Shown here: positions 1 to 6,494 of the stretch, in pieces | How the letters are laid out: each line of letters opens with the position of its first letter | Numbering within the stretch: position 1 is the first letter of the stretch | Source: Calditrichia bacterium | GTDB lineage: Bacteria > Calditrichota > Calditrichia > JAJRVZ01 | Direction: 5' to 3' | NCBI GenBank assembly: GCA_030634505.1 | Contig: DAOWAQ010000044.1 | Span: 1 to 9,937, forward strand | Length of the DNA: 9,937 nt | Program-made: the position numbers and the translations under genes | Notes under the pieces: generated by a model | Told to the model about the DNA's origin: nothing | Seen by the model: the letters and a program-made list of their open reading frames with translations, nothing else | Database searches by the model: none

Positions 1-830
1 TAGTTCAAACTCGTCGGCTCAAATAAAACAACTCCAATATCTGCTTTAGCTGCATGTGAAATTAGTTGATCATGATCAATGTATTTCACAAATTCTATAT
101 TCTTTAATTGTAAATCATTAACTAAAGTAAGCAATGAATTTTTTAGTTCTCCGCCACCAACCATAATTAATCGTGTGGTTGATAACTTAGCCATGGCTTT
201 AACAAGGTTTTCCAAACCCCTTCCGGGCTTAAAATATCCATGAAAAATTATTGTATTCGAATAACTTGAGTTATCAAATTTTCCAGGATTTAACGGTTTT
301 TCATATTTTGGTACGTTTCTTATTATTTCTATTTTCTTCAATTGCGGATATCTCTTTTTATATAAATCTCCAAGAGGCACAGAAATAGTAATAAGCACAT
401 CAACTAAAGGAATTGAAATCCATTCTAAAATCATCCAAACATGTTTTCTAACCGGCCGATCATTAAATATATTTAACCCACAATAGAACTCATGCGCATC
501 GTAAACCAGGCAGCAATTTTTTAAAAGCGCAGCAATTGCTGCCGCCGGTAAAGGCCATAAATCATGACAATGAATAATCTGAATTGGTCTGAATAAAATA
601 TAAAAAAACAATTTTATATTAAAAGAGATAAATTTCAGAGGACCTTTTTCATGAAACTTAGTAAAAATTCGTTTGATTAAAAATCCATTTTTTTTCTCAC
701 AGCGTTTATCACCCGGCTTACCAAGTGAAACTGAAAGTACTTTGAAACCAAGGTTTTTTGCTGTATCAATCTGATTATAAATCCTTCGTTCGAATTCAAT
801 TTGATTGATTGTGATATGGCAAATTCGCAT
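1..830 (-). CDS. GT4-type glycosyltransferase, C-terminal end cut off by the window
   Basis: This is the first 276 codons of a gene that continues past the left edge. I translated it by hand from the ATG at 828-830, giving MRICHITINQ at the N-terminus. It looks like a retaining GT-B glycosyltransferase (GT4-like), which would transfer a sugar from a nucleotide donor to a glycan or lipid-linked acceptor at the inner face of the membrane. Visible marks are HCHDLWPLP (residues 87-95), VYDAHEFY (109-116), the start of the donor-binding domain HGYFKPGRGLENL (197-209), LIMVGGGE (221-228), and IGVVLFEPTSLN (265-276). The last is where GT4 proteins carry the E-P-T-S-x-N donor-contact motif, so the cut falls in the catalytic C-terminal domain. 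The start lies 5 bp after the stop of the deacetylase-like gene, so it is probably co-transcribed and perhaps translationally coupled. No clear ribosome binding site precedes it. The donor and acceptor sugars cannot be told. Confidence 0.85.
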   Translation of the reverse strand, partial: MRICHITINQIEFERRIYNQIDTAKNLGFKVLSVSLGKPGDKRCEKKNGFLIKRIFTKFHEKGPLKFISFNIKLFFYILFRPIQIIHCHDLWPLPAAAIAALLKNCCLVYDAHEFYCGLNIFNDRPVRKHVWMILEWISIPLVDVLITISVPLGDLYKKRYPQLKKIEIIRNVPKYEKPLNPGKFDNSSYSNTIIFHGYFKPGRGLENLVKAMAKLSTTRLIMVGGGELKNSLLTLVNDLQLKNIEFVKYIDHDQLISHAAKADIGVVLFEPTSLN

Positions 831-835
831 TCGGA

Positions 836-2497
836 TTAGTTTAATTTATAAGTTAGACTAAAATTAGTTTTCAATGATTCGCACATGTATTTTCGATCAC
901 TTATTTTTTGAATTTTTACTTTTTCGATTTGTTCAAATTCACCTTTTTGAGAAATCTCAAAGCTAAATGATTTTAATATCCTAGGTTTTTTAATCTTTAT
1001 TTTTATTTCACTTTTGTTTGAATTAAAAGAAATACTTATTCTTTTTTTATTTTGAATCCATTCGGTAAAACCTGAAAGCGTAGAAACAAAAACATTCTTT
1101 CTTTCAATTTTATTCACAAATAATTGCCAATATTCTTTAAATGGAGACAACGAATAATTACTGGGATGAATTAAAATATTAAAAATGCCTTCATATTTTT
1201 CAACCTGGCTTATTAAGTTCTCAATCATTTTTAAAGATTGATTTTTATCTTGTCCTTTCTCTGGCAAATTATATTCAAAAAATGTAATTGGAAATTCAGC
1301 AACATTTAATCGTTTGTTTTCTTTGTAATCAAATGTTGTAAAACTATTTGAGGTACCGGCACGAAAACCTGACTGGAAATTATATCCTAAACTGGAATCG
1401 TATTTAAGTTTTGCTATCGTGGCAAGATTCCATAATCGTGGTACTTTAAACCGGAGATAATGCTGACGCATACCCTGTAATTCCGCTTCCGATTTTTTAC
1501 TTAATTTTTGTTTCTCACTCGCATATTTCTCAGGATTTTCGAATGCTTTTAAACTGGGATGCAATGCTATTTCATGACCATTCGATTTCAGTTCCTTAAA
1601 CAATTTCAGGAATTTGTCAGAGGATACATTATATCTTATATGTCTTCCCTCAAACATTTTTGCAAGGAAAAAAAAGGTCGCTTTCCATTTCTTTTTTTTA
1701 TAGAAATCCTGAATTTGTGAAAAAGTCCAAACATTAAAATCTTTATCTTTAAGATTTTTTTCCGTTTCTTGTTTTTTGTAAGGTTTGTTCAAAGCAGAAT
1801 ACAAAACAGATTTTGTTTTTGAGGTTAAATATTCCTGTGCCGAATAACCCCTGGTTAGATCTACATCATGTGTAAAAGCAACAGCAAATTTTTCACCGTT
1901 TGGCCATGGCAAAATTCTTATAACTGGAATATCTGATTTTTTACTTTTTAAATAAATGATTTTCTTCAATTCATTTAGTAATACATCAACCACTGGAACT
2001 TGTAAATTAGTAGCTCTGCACAATACAGATTTTGTCCAGTCAGCTTCTTTTTCATCTGCAAAAATCCGCCATCTTTCTTCAAATCTTGATAAATGGTAAA
2101 AAATGTTTGCAATAATATCATATTCAATTCGCCAAATTTGCGATTTGGATGAATAATAGTAATTCTCTTTTTTATTTTTTTTCCATCCGTTATTTAAATT
2201 AATTTTAAAAGTTTTCCCAAGAATAGGAACATTTTCAGAATTTACTTTTTTTACATCAATTATCTTTTCAAATTGCTCCAAATGATTTAATTCATCAAGA
2301 TTAGTAATATTTATTAGGTTTAGATTTTTGAATGAATTCAATTCATTTTGATTCAGATAACCAATAACTAAATCGTTTGATTTCTTAAACTTTTTGGTTG
2401 AAATAGTTTCAATATTAATTCCAAGAGTTGAAAAAATAAAATCAACAGTATATTCAAGTCGCGGAGTTATTTGTTCCTGATTGCAAAGAAATTGCAT
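836..2497 (-). CDS. Polysaccharide deacetylase-like (NodB-fold) protein, 553 aa
   Basis: The N-terminal ~200 residues resemble the extra domain that precedes the deacetylase fold in a Bacteroidota-type family (DUF7033-like; assigned from memory). The NodB-type barrel spans about 203-480. It has FTHDVD (208-213, supplying the aspartate motif), ATFFFLAKMF (273-282), GHEIALHPS (307-315), MRQHYLRF (343-350), SGFRAGTSNSF (376-386) and ILIHPSNYS (441-449). A lysine-rich tail of about 70 residues, probably a small beta domain, follows. No signal peptide or membrane segment is seen, so it may act in the cytoplasm or leave by an unrecognised route. Known relatives remove N- or O-acetyl groups from polysaccharides. 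The usual H-x-x-x-H metal pair is not intact here: K317 stands where the second histidine would be, so activity is not certain. It sits between a FemAB-like gene (1 bp upstream) and a glycosyltransferase (5 bp downstream), which supports a role in surface glycan synthesis. Confidence 0.8.
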   Translation of the reverse strand: MQFLCNQEQITPRLEYTVDFIFSTLGINIETISTKKFKKSNDLVIGYLNQNELNSFKNLNLINITNLDELNHLEQFEKIIDVKKVNSENVPILGKTFKINLNNGWKKNKKENYYYSSKSQIWRIEYDIIANIFYHLSRFEERWRIFADEKEADWTKSVLCRATNLQVPVVDVLLNELKKIIYLKSKKSDIPVIRILPWPNGEKFAVAFTHDVDLTRGYSAQEYLTSKTKSVLYSALNKPYKKQETEKNLKDKDFNVWTFSQIQDFYKKKKWKATFFFLAKMFEGRHIRYNVSSDKFLKLFKELKSNGHEIALHPSLKAFENPEKYASEKQKLSKKSEAELQGMRQHYLRFKVPRLWNLATIAKLKYDSSLGYNFQSGFRAGTSNSFTTFDYKENKRLNVAEFPITFFEYNLPEKGQDKNQSLKMIENLISQVEKYEGIFNILIHPSNYSLSPFKEYWQLFVNKIERKNVFVSTLSGFTEWIQNKKRISISFNSNKSEIKIKIKKPRILKSFSFEISQKGEFEQIEKVKIQKISDRKYMCESLKTNFSLTYKLN

Positions 2498-2498
2498 T

Positions 2499-3506
2499 TC
2501 AGATTTTTCTCCTTTTTTTCTCGCCTCTACGACGCATATCGAGCAATATTTTCAGAATGGTATTCGCATGGTATTGAGATTTGAATCGATGCACAATTTC
2601 GCCACCAAAGGCTCGTTTAAATTTCTCAATCTCGGGATGGTCTGCACCAAGAAAATCGAAACAGGAAAATTTTTCTGCATATTTTTTCATGATTTCCGCA
2701 ACTAAAAAAGATGAAGCCAGCCCGGTTTCATCATTATTTCCTGCCAGAAGGTCAAAAATAGTATTCTCATCTTTTAAAATTATTCTGCCAGCTAAACATT
2801 TTTCTTCTTTTTTAATGAAGAATAAACGTGTATTCGGTAATTCAAGAATTTTTTGTATCAGTGTTTTTATGATGGTTTTTGATACAGGGGGATTTAATTC
2901 ATGTCGAAGATAACTTGAATAGTACAATTCAATAAATGTGTCGATATCTTTCGATTCGGATATAAATAAATTTTGCTCTTTACTTTTTTGTATTTTTTTT
3001 CTTAATGATTGGTTATAGTTAGCAAATAATTCTTTTTCATTTTCCAGTTTGCAAAGATACGTATGTTCCGGTTCAACATTAAAATCATTCCAGGTAAAAG
3101 CACGCAAATCATCAAAAGTATGGTATGTGTTCAGCTGAACAAAATCATAATCAGATTTTAAGTGTTCAAGAAGTAGTTGAACATATTCTAATTGATCGGC
3201 AATTAATTTCTGTGGTTTTGTATCATTGGATTTACTAAATAATGGTCCATTAAATGGTAAAAGAAAAACAGGAGTAATCAGTCGCCAGAACAATTTTTTA
3301 TTCTCAAAAAAGGTTATTCCGGATACAAATTCCTGATTACGCTTGCAAACTAAAATTTTTAAAGGACGATTATATACAAATTCTAATTTTTGTAGCCAGG
3401 TAGTCGTGTTAAAAAAAGTCCCCTGTGGTGAATCTTTAACAAATTCATTCCACAAAGGAAATTCATTAACATCTAAATAAATTATTTCAAGATTTTTAGC
3501 AGACAT
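2499..3506 (-). CDS. FemAB/GNAT-like aminoacyl- or acyltransferase, 335 aa
   Basis: The protein has the pattern of the FemAB-like branch of the GNAT superfamily, with two tandem GNAT folds. Marks are GTFFNTTTWLQ (29-39) near the N-terminus, a basic stretch SLRKKIQKSKEQ (167-178) that opens the second fold, CLAGRIILKDENTIFDLLAG (237-256), and DFLGADHPEIEKFKRAFGGE (284-303), the family's typical 'G...P.i..FK..FGg' ending. Classical FemABX proteins add amino acids to the peptidoglycan bridge. Relatives in exopolysaccharide loci probably acylate or aminoacylate sugars, and that reading suits this site beside a deacetylase-like protein and a glycosyltransferase. There is no membrane segment, so it is probably cytoplasmic. 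The C-terminus is very basic (MRRRGEKKRRKI, 324-335), which might help it contact the membrane or may simply reflect the embedded ribosome binding site of the next gene. It starts at an ATG 9 bp after the argF stop. The substrate is unknown. Confidence 0.75.
   Translation of the reverse strand: MSAKNLEIIYLDVNEFPLWNEFVKDSPQGTFFNTTTWLQKLEFVYNRPLKILVCKRNQEFVSGITFFENKKLFWRLITPVFLLPFNGPLFSKSNDTKPQKLIADQLEYVQLLLEHLKSDYDFVQLNTYHTFDDLRAFTWNDFNVEPEHTYLCKLENEKELFANYNQSLRKKIQKSKEQNLFISESKDIDTFIELYYSSYLRHELNPPVSKTIIKTLIQKILELPNTRLFFIKKEEKCLAGRIILKDENTIFDLLAGNNDETGLASSFLVAEIMKKYAEKFSCFDFLGADHPEIEKFKRAFGGEIVHRFKSQYHANTILKILLDMRRRGEKKRRKI
2509..2515 (-). promoter_or_regulatory. Ribosome binding site of the deacetylase-like gene
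   Basis: The minus strand reads AAAGGAG here, 11 nt before the ATG at 2497. It lies inside the last codons of the upstream FemAB-like gene, whose TGA stop (2499-2501) is 1 bp from that ATG. The arrangement suggests translational coupling. The spacing is slightly longer than ideal. Confidence 0.6.
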
Positions 3507-3515
3507 GCATAAAAC

Positions 3516-4433
3516 TTAAGATTTACCTAACAATTTTACAATGATTGCTTTTTGTACATGCATACGGTTTTCTGCTTCATCAAAAACGATTGATTGAGGA
3601 CCATCAATTACTGAATCAGTAATTTCATCACCGCGATGGGCAGGTAGGCAGTGCATGACCTTTGCATTTGGATCGGCATGCTTTAATAATTCATCATTGA
3701 TTTGATATTTCATAAACACTTTTTTTCTTTCAGCAGCCTCTTCTTCCTGTCCCATACTTGCCCAAACATCCGTATAAATTACATCAGCATCTTTTACAGA
3801 TTCAATGGGATCAGATAATACTTCAATCTGGCTTATTCCTTGATTTTTTGCATAATCCACAGTTGTTTTATCAGGTTCATATCCCGAAGGTGAACAGATT
3901 ACTAAGTGCATAGGTAATTTTGCTGCAAGATTTATCCAAGAATTTGCTACATTATTTCCATCACCAATATAAGTAATTTTTAAATTCTCAATCCGATTAA
4001 AGTGTTCTTTAACTGTATACATATCAGCCATAATCTGGCAAGGGTGATTATAATCTGTTAATCCATTTATTACGGGAACTGATGCGTATTTCGCTAATTC
4101 CAAAATATGCTCATGGTCAAATAATCTCGCCATTATTATGTCATTGTATCTCGATATAACTCTTGCAATGTCCTTTACTGATTCCCGTTTTCCAATTCCA
4201 ATATCGTTTGGTGAAAGATATAAAGCATAACCGCCAAGTTGAACCATACCTGTTTCAAATGATATTCTTGTTCTTGCTGAGGGTTTCGCGAAGATCATCG
4301 ACATTGTCAAACCTTCACACAAATGATGTTTTGTTCTGTTTTTGGTTTTATCTTTTAAATCCTTAGTAATTTGAAAAATCTCTTCGATCTCTTCACGAGA
4401 GTAATCGGCAATTGATAAAAAATCTCGTTTCAA
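3516..4433 (-). CDS. argF: Ornithine carbamoyltransferase (TTG start)
   Basis: The enzyme joins carbamoyl phosphate to ornithine to give citrulline, a step of arginine synthesis in the cytoplasm. The 305-residue length is normal. The carbamoyl-phosphate site is SARTR (52-56) in the context FAKPSARTRISFE, with R104 in MARLFDH and HPCQ (130-133). The ornithine side has DVWASMGQE (222-230) and HCLP (261-264), and R290 lies in ENRMHVQKA. The SMGQE and HCLPAHRG motifs favour true OTCase over the acetyl- or succinyl-ornithine enzymes known in some Bacteroidota and Xanthomonas. The start is a TTG at 4431-4433, chosen because TAAGGAG lies 6 nt upstream and the protein aligns from its first residues; the next methionine (M44) would remove part of the fold. 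It follows hslU by 34 bp and precedes the FemAB-like gene by 9 bp. No other arginine gene and no ArgR-type operator is apparent nearby. Confidence 0.96.
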   Translation of the reverse strand: MKRDFLSIADYSREEIEEIFQITKDLKDKTKNRTKHHLCEGLTMSMIFAKPSARTRISFETGMVQLGGYALYLSPNDIGIGKRESVKDIARVISRYNDIIMARLFDHEHILELAKYASVPVINGLTDYNHPCQIMADMYTVKEHFNRIENLKITYIGDGNNVANSWINLAAKLPMHLVICSPSGYEPDKTTVDYAKNQGISQIEVLSDPIESVKDADVIYTDVWASMGQEEEAAERKKVFMKYQINDELLKHADPNAKVMHCLPAHRGDEITDSVIDGPQSIVFDEAENRMHVQKAIIVKLLGKS

Positions 4434-4439
4434 TTTCTA

Positions 4440-4446
4440 CTCCTTA
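4440..4446 (-). promoter_or_regulatory. Ribosome binding site that fixes the argF TTG start
   Basis: The minus strand reads TAAGGAG, a near-complete Shine-Dalgarno sequence, 6 nt before the TTG at 4431-4433. Most genes here have weak sites, so this strong one probably compensates for the rare start codon. Confidence 0.75.
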
Positions 4447-4467
4447 TGACTTCATTTAATATTAATC

Positions 4468-5826
4468 TTACAATATATACCTGCTTAAATCTTCATCCTT
4501 TACAATAGCTTCAAGTTTTTTCTTTACTTCTTTAGCATCAATTACGATTTTTTTCTTTTTTGTTTCAGGAACATTGAATAGAAGTTCTTCTAACAATGTT
4601 GTCATAATTGTATGTAAGCGGCGTGCTCCTATATTTTCTGCTATAGTATTTACAGAAGTAGCAATGCTGGCAATTTCGCATATTCCATCTTCAGTAAAAT
4701 CTAATTCAACATTTTCAGTTTTTAATAACGCTTTATATTGTTTGATAAGTGCATTTTCCGGTTCTGTTAAAATTCTAACAAAATCTTTTTCCGTAAGACT
4801 ATTCAACTCTACACGAATCGGGAAACGACCCTGTAATTCAGGAATCAAATCAGACGGTTTGGCAACATGAAACGCACCTGAGGCAATAAATAGAATATGA
4901 TCAGTTTTTACTAGTCCATATTTAGTAACAACTGTAGTTCCCTCTACTACCGGCAATAAATCTCTTTGCACACCTTCCCGAGAAACATCGGGTCCTTGTT
5001 TACCGGAACCACCACCGGCAATTTTATCAATTTCATCCAAGAACACGATTCCGGAGTTCTCAACCCGGCGCGTCGCTTCGCGTATTACTGCTTCCATATC
5101 AATTAATTTCTGTGCTTCCTGCTGGGTAATGATTTTCAATGCTTCAGGAACAGTGGTTTTACGTTTCTTCATTTTTTTTGGCATTAAACCACCGAACAAT
5201 TCCTGAATGTTCAACCCCATTTCCTCGATGCCAACAGGTGAGAATATTTGCATCATTGGTGTTGAATCATTTTGAACATCTATTTCTATCATTCGATCGT
5301 TTAGTTTACCTTCAATAAGCTGCGATCTTAACTTTTCACGCGTCCTTTGATGTCGCAATTCAAGGTTATCAGACTCATCCATTTCTCCAACAGGCTTTTG
5401 TTTTTTTGATATAGGCGGCAATAATATATCCAACAATTTGTCGATTGTTATATTGCGTGCTTTTCCTTCTACTTCCTTTGCTCGTTCCTGCCGAACCATT
5501 TGCACTCCAATATCCATTAAATCTCGAATAATCGAGTCAACATCTCTCCCGACATATCCAACTTCAGTAAATTTTGAGGCCTCCACCTTAATAAATGCAG
5601 CTTCAGCAAGTTTTGCCAAGCGCCGGGAAATTTCAGTTTTACCCACTCCGGTTGGTCCGATTAATATAATATTATTCGGCATTATTTCATCCTTAATATC
5701 ACCGGTTACATGTTGCCTTCTCCATCGATTTCGCAGAGCAATCGCAACAGATTTTTTTGCCTGATCCTGACCTATAATATATTTATCAAGTTCCTCAACA
5801 ATTTGTCTGGGAGTAAATTCATTCAT
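4468..5826 (-). CDS. hslU: HslU, ATPase unfoldase of the HslVU protease
   Basis: HslU is an AAA+ (Clp/HSP100) hexamer that unfolds proteins and threads them into the HslV chamber. All diagnostic parts are present in 452 residues: the N-terminal FTPRQIVEELDKYIIGQ (4-20), Walker A GPTGVGKT (57-64), the GYVGRD pore loop (90-95), the inserted I domain at roughly 110-245, Walker B VFLDEID (261-267), SREGVQRDLLPVVEGT (282-297), the probable arginine finger in GRFP (R334), and the sensor-2 region GARRLHT (400-406). The C-terminal tail EDLSRYIL (445-452) matches the family tail that docks between HslV subunits and activates it. The ATG start lies 15 bp after hslV, giving the usual hslV-hslU order; only a weak AGAAAG precedes it. 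The I domain carries a charged loop (about 140-165), which is commonly variable. The complex acts in the cytoplasm on damaged and regulatory proteins. Confidence 0.98.
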   Translation of the reverse strand: MNEFTPRQIVEELDKYIIGQDQAKKSVAIALRNRWRRQHVTGDIKDEIMPNNIILIGPTGVGKTEISRRLAKLAEAAFIKVEASKFTEVGYVGRDVDSIIRDLMDIGVQMVRQERAKEVEGKARNITIDKLLDILLPPISKKQKPVGEMDESDNLELRHQRTREKLRSQLIEGKLNDRMIEIDVQNDSTPMMQIFSPVGIEEMGLNIQELFGGLMPKKMKKRKTTVPEALKIITQQEAQKLIDMEAVIREATRRVENSGIVFLDEIDKIAGGGSGKQGPDVSREGVQRDLLPVVEGTTVVTKYGLVKTDHILFIASGAFHVAKPSDLIPELQGRFPIRVELNSLTEKDFVRILTEPENALIKQYKALLKTENVELDFTEDGICEIASIATSVNTIAENIGARRLHTIMTTLLEELLFNVPETKKKKIVIDAKEVKKKLEAIVKDEDLSRYIL

Positions 5827-5841
5827 TTTATTTTACTTTCT

Positions 5842-6390
5842 TTAAAGTGTTTCAACATATATATTGTTATTTGTATAGATGCAAATTTCAGAAGTAACGA
5901 GTAATGCTTCTTCAACTATTTTTTCAGTACTTAGATCCGAATGTTTTACAAGGCTTCTTGCCGCAGCTAAAGCGTAATTTCCACCTGAACCTATAGCAAT
6001 AATCCCATCATCAGGTTCTATTACATCCCCTGTGCCTGATACGAGAAATGTACTTTTTTTATCCATTATCGCTAGTAAAGCTTCTAACCGACGTAAATAT
6101 CTGTCCATACGCCAGTCTTTTGCCAGTTCTACAACCACTTTCGCTAAATTACCTGAATATCTTTCTAATTTTTGCTCGAATCTTTCGAAAAGTGTAAAAG
6201 CATCGGCAGCGGCGCCCGCAAAACCGGTAATGATGGTATCGTTGTGCATTTTGCGTATTTTTTTGGACTTATGTTTCATCACAGCATTTCCCATGGTAAC
6301 CTGTCCGTCACCACCCATGGCAACTTTACCTTTATGCCTGATACCCAAAATGGTTGTGCTATAAATAATATTTGGTTGATGTTCTATCAT
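5842..6390 (-). CDS. hslV: HslV, threonine peptidase of the HslVU protease
   Basis: HslV is the proteasome-like peptidase partner of HslU and forms a double hexameric ring in the cytoplasm. The mature enzyme should start at T12, in the context STTILGIRHKGKVAMGGDGQ (11-30), so an 11-residue propeptide is predicted to be removed. Counting from T12 as residue 1, the other active-site residues fall where the E. coli enzyme has them: D28 (mature 17), K44 (33) and S135 (124). Further family matches are GFAGAAADAFTLFERFE (56-72), ELAKDWRMDRYLRRLEALL (88-106) and EICIYTNNN (168-176). The ATG at 6388-6390 follows a modest AGG site. It lies 104 bp after rpoN, so it may have its own promoter. No CIRCE-type heat-shock element is visible upstream. 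The identification is secure. Confidence 0.97.
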   Translation of the reverse strand: MIEHQPNIIYSTTILGIRHKGKVAMGGDGQVTMGNAVMKHKSKKIRKMHNDTIITGFAGAAADAFTLFERFEQKLERYSGNLAKVVVELAKDWRMDRYLRRLEALLAIMDKKSTFLVSGTGDVIEPDDGIIAIGSGGNYALAAARSLVKHSDLSTEKIVEEALLVTSEICIYTNNNIYVETL

Positions 6391-6431
6391 TTTATACCTG
6401 CATTTTAATGAGTTATCTTCAAAATTGGTGA

Positions 6432-6461
6432 ATTAGAATTAAAAGTCTGGGTTATAAACAA
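6432..6461 (-). promoter_or_regulatory. Possible promoter for hslV-hslU-argF
   Basis: The 104-bp gap between rpoN and hslV holds on the minus strand a TTGTTT (6456-6461) and a TCTAAT (6432-6437) separated by 18 bp. The -10-like box matches TATAAT at 5 of 6 positions and the -35-like box matches only 3 of 6. AAACAA/TTGTTT (6456-6461 with 6475-6480) could also form a weak 6-bp hairpin with a 13-nt loop. In sequence this AT-rich such matches arise easily, and the group's housekeeping sigma factor may prefer another consensus. Confidence 0.22.
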
Positions 6462-6494
6462 CATTTAATTTATATTGTTTCACAAAAATAAATA

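Noticed and set aside
3516..4433. N-acetyl- or N-succinylornithine carbamoyltransferase (argF') instead of OTCase.
   Set aside because: DVWASMGQE and HCLPAHRG are the ordinary ornithine-enzyme motifs, and the 305-residue length also fits OTCase.
5438..5764. Long plus-strand open frames opposite hslU, and similar ones opposite hslV and argF.
   Set aside because: They are shadows of strongly conserved genes on the other strand, and their translations resemble no protein I know.
6391..6403. A three-codon upstream frame (ATG CAG GTA TAA) ending 1 nt before the hslV start, like a leader mini-gene.
   Set aside because: It has no ribosome binding site of its own, and its AGG is better explained as the hslV site. 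Such a short frame is expected by chance.
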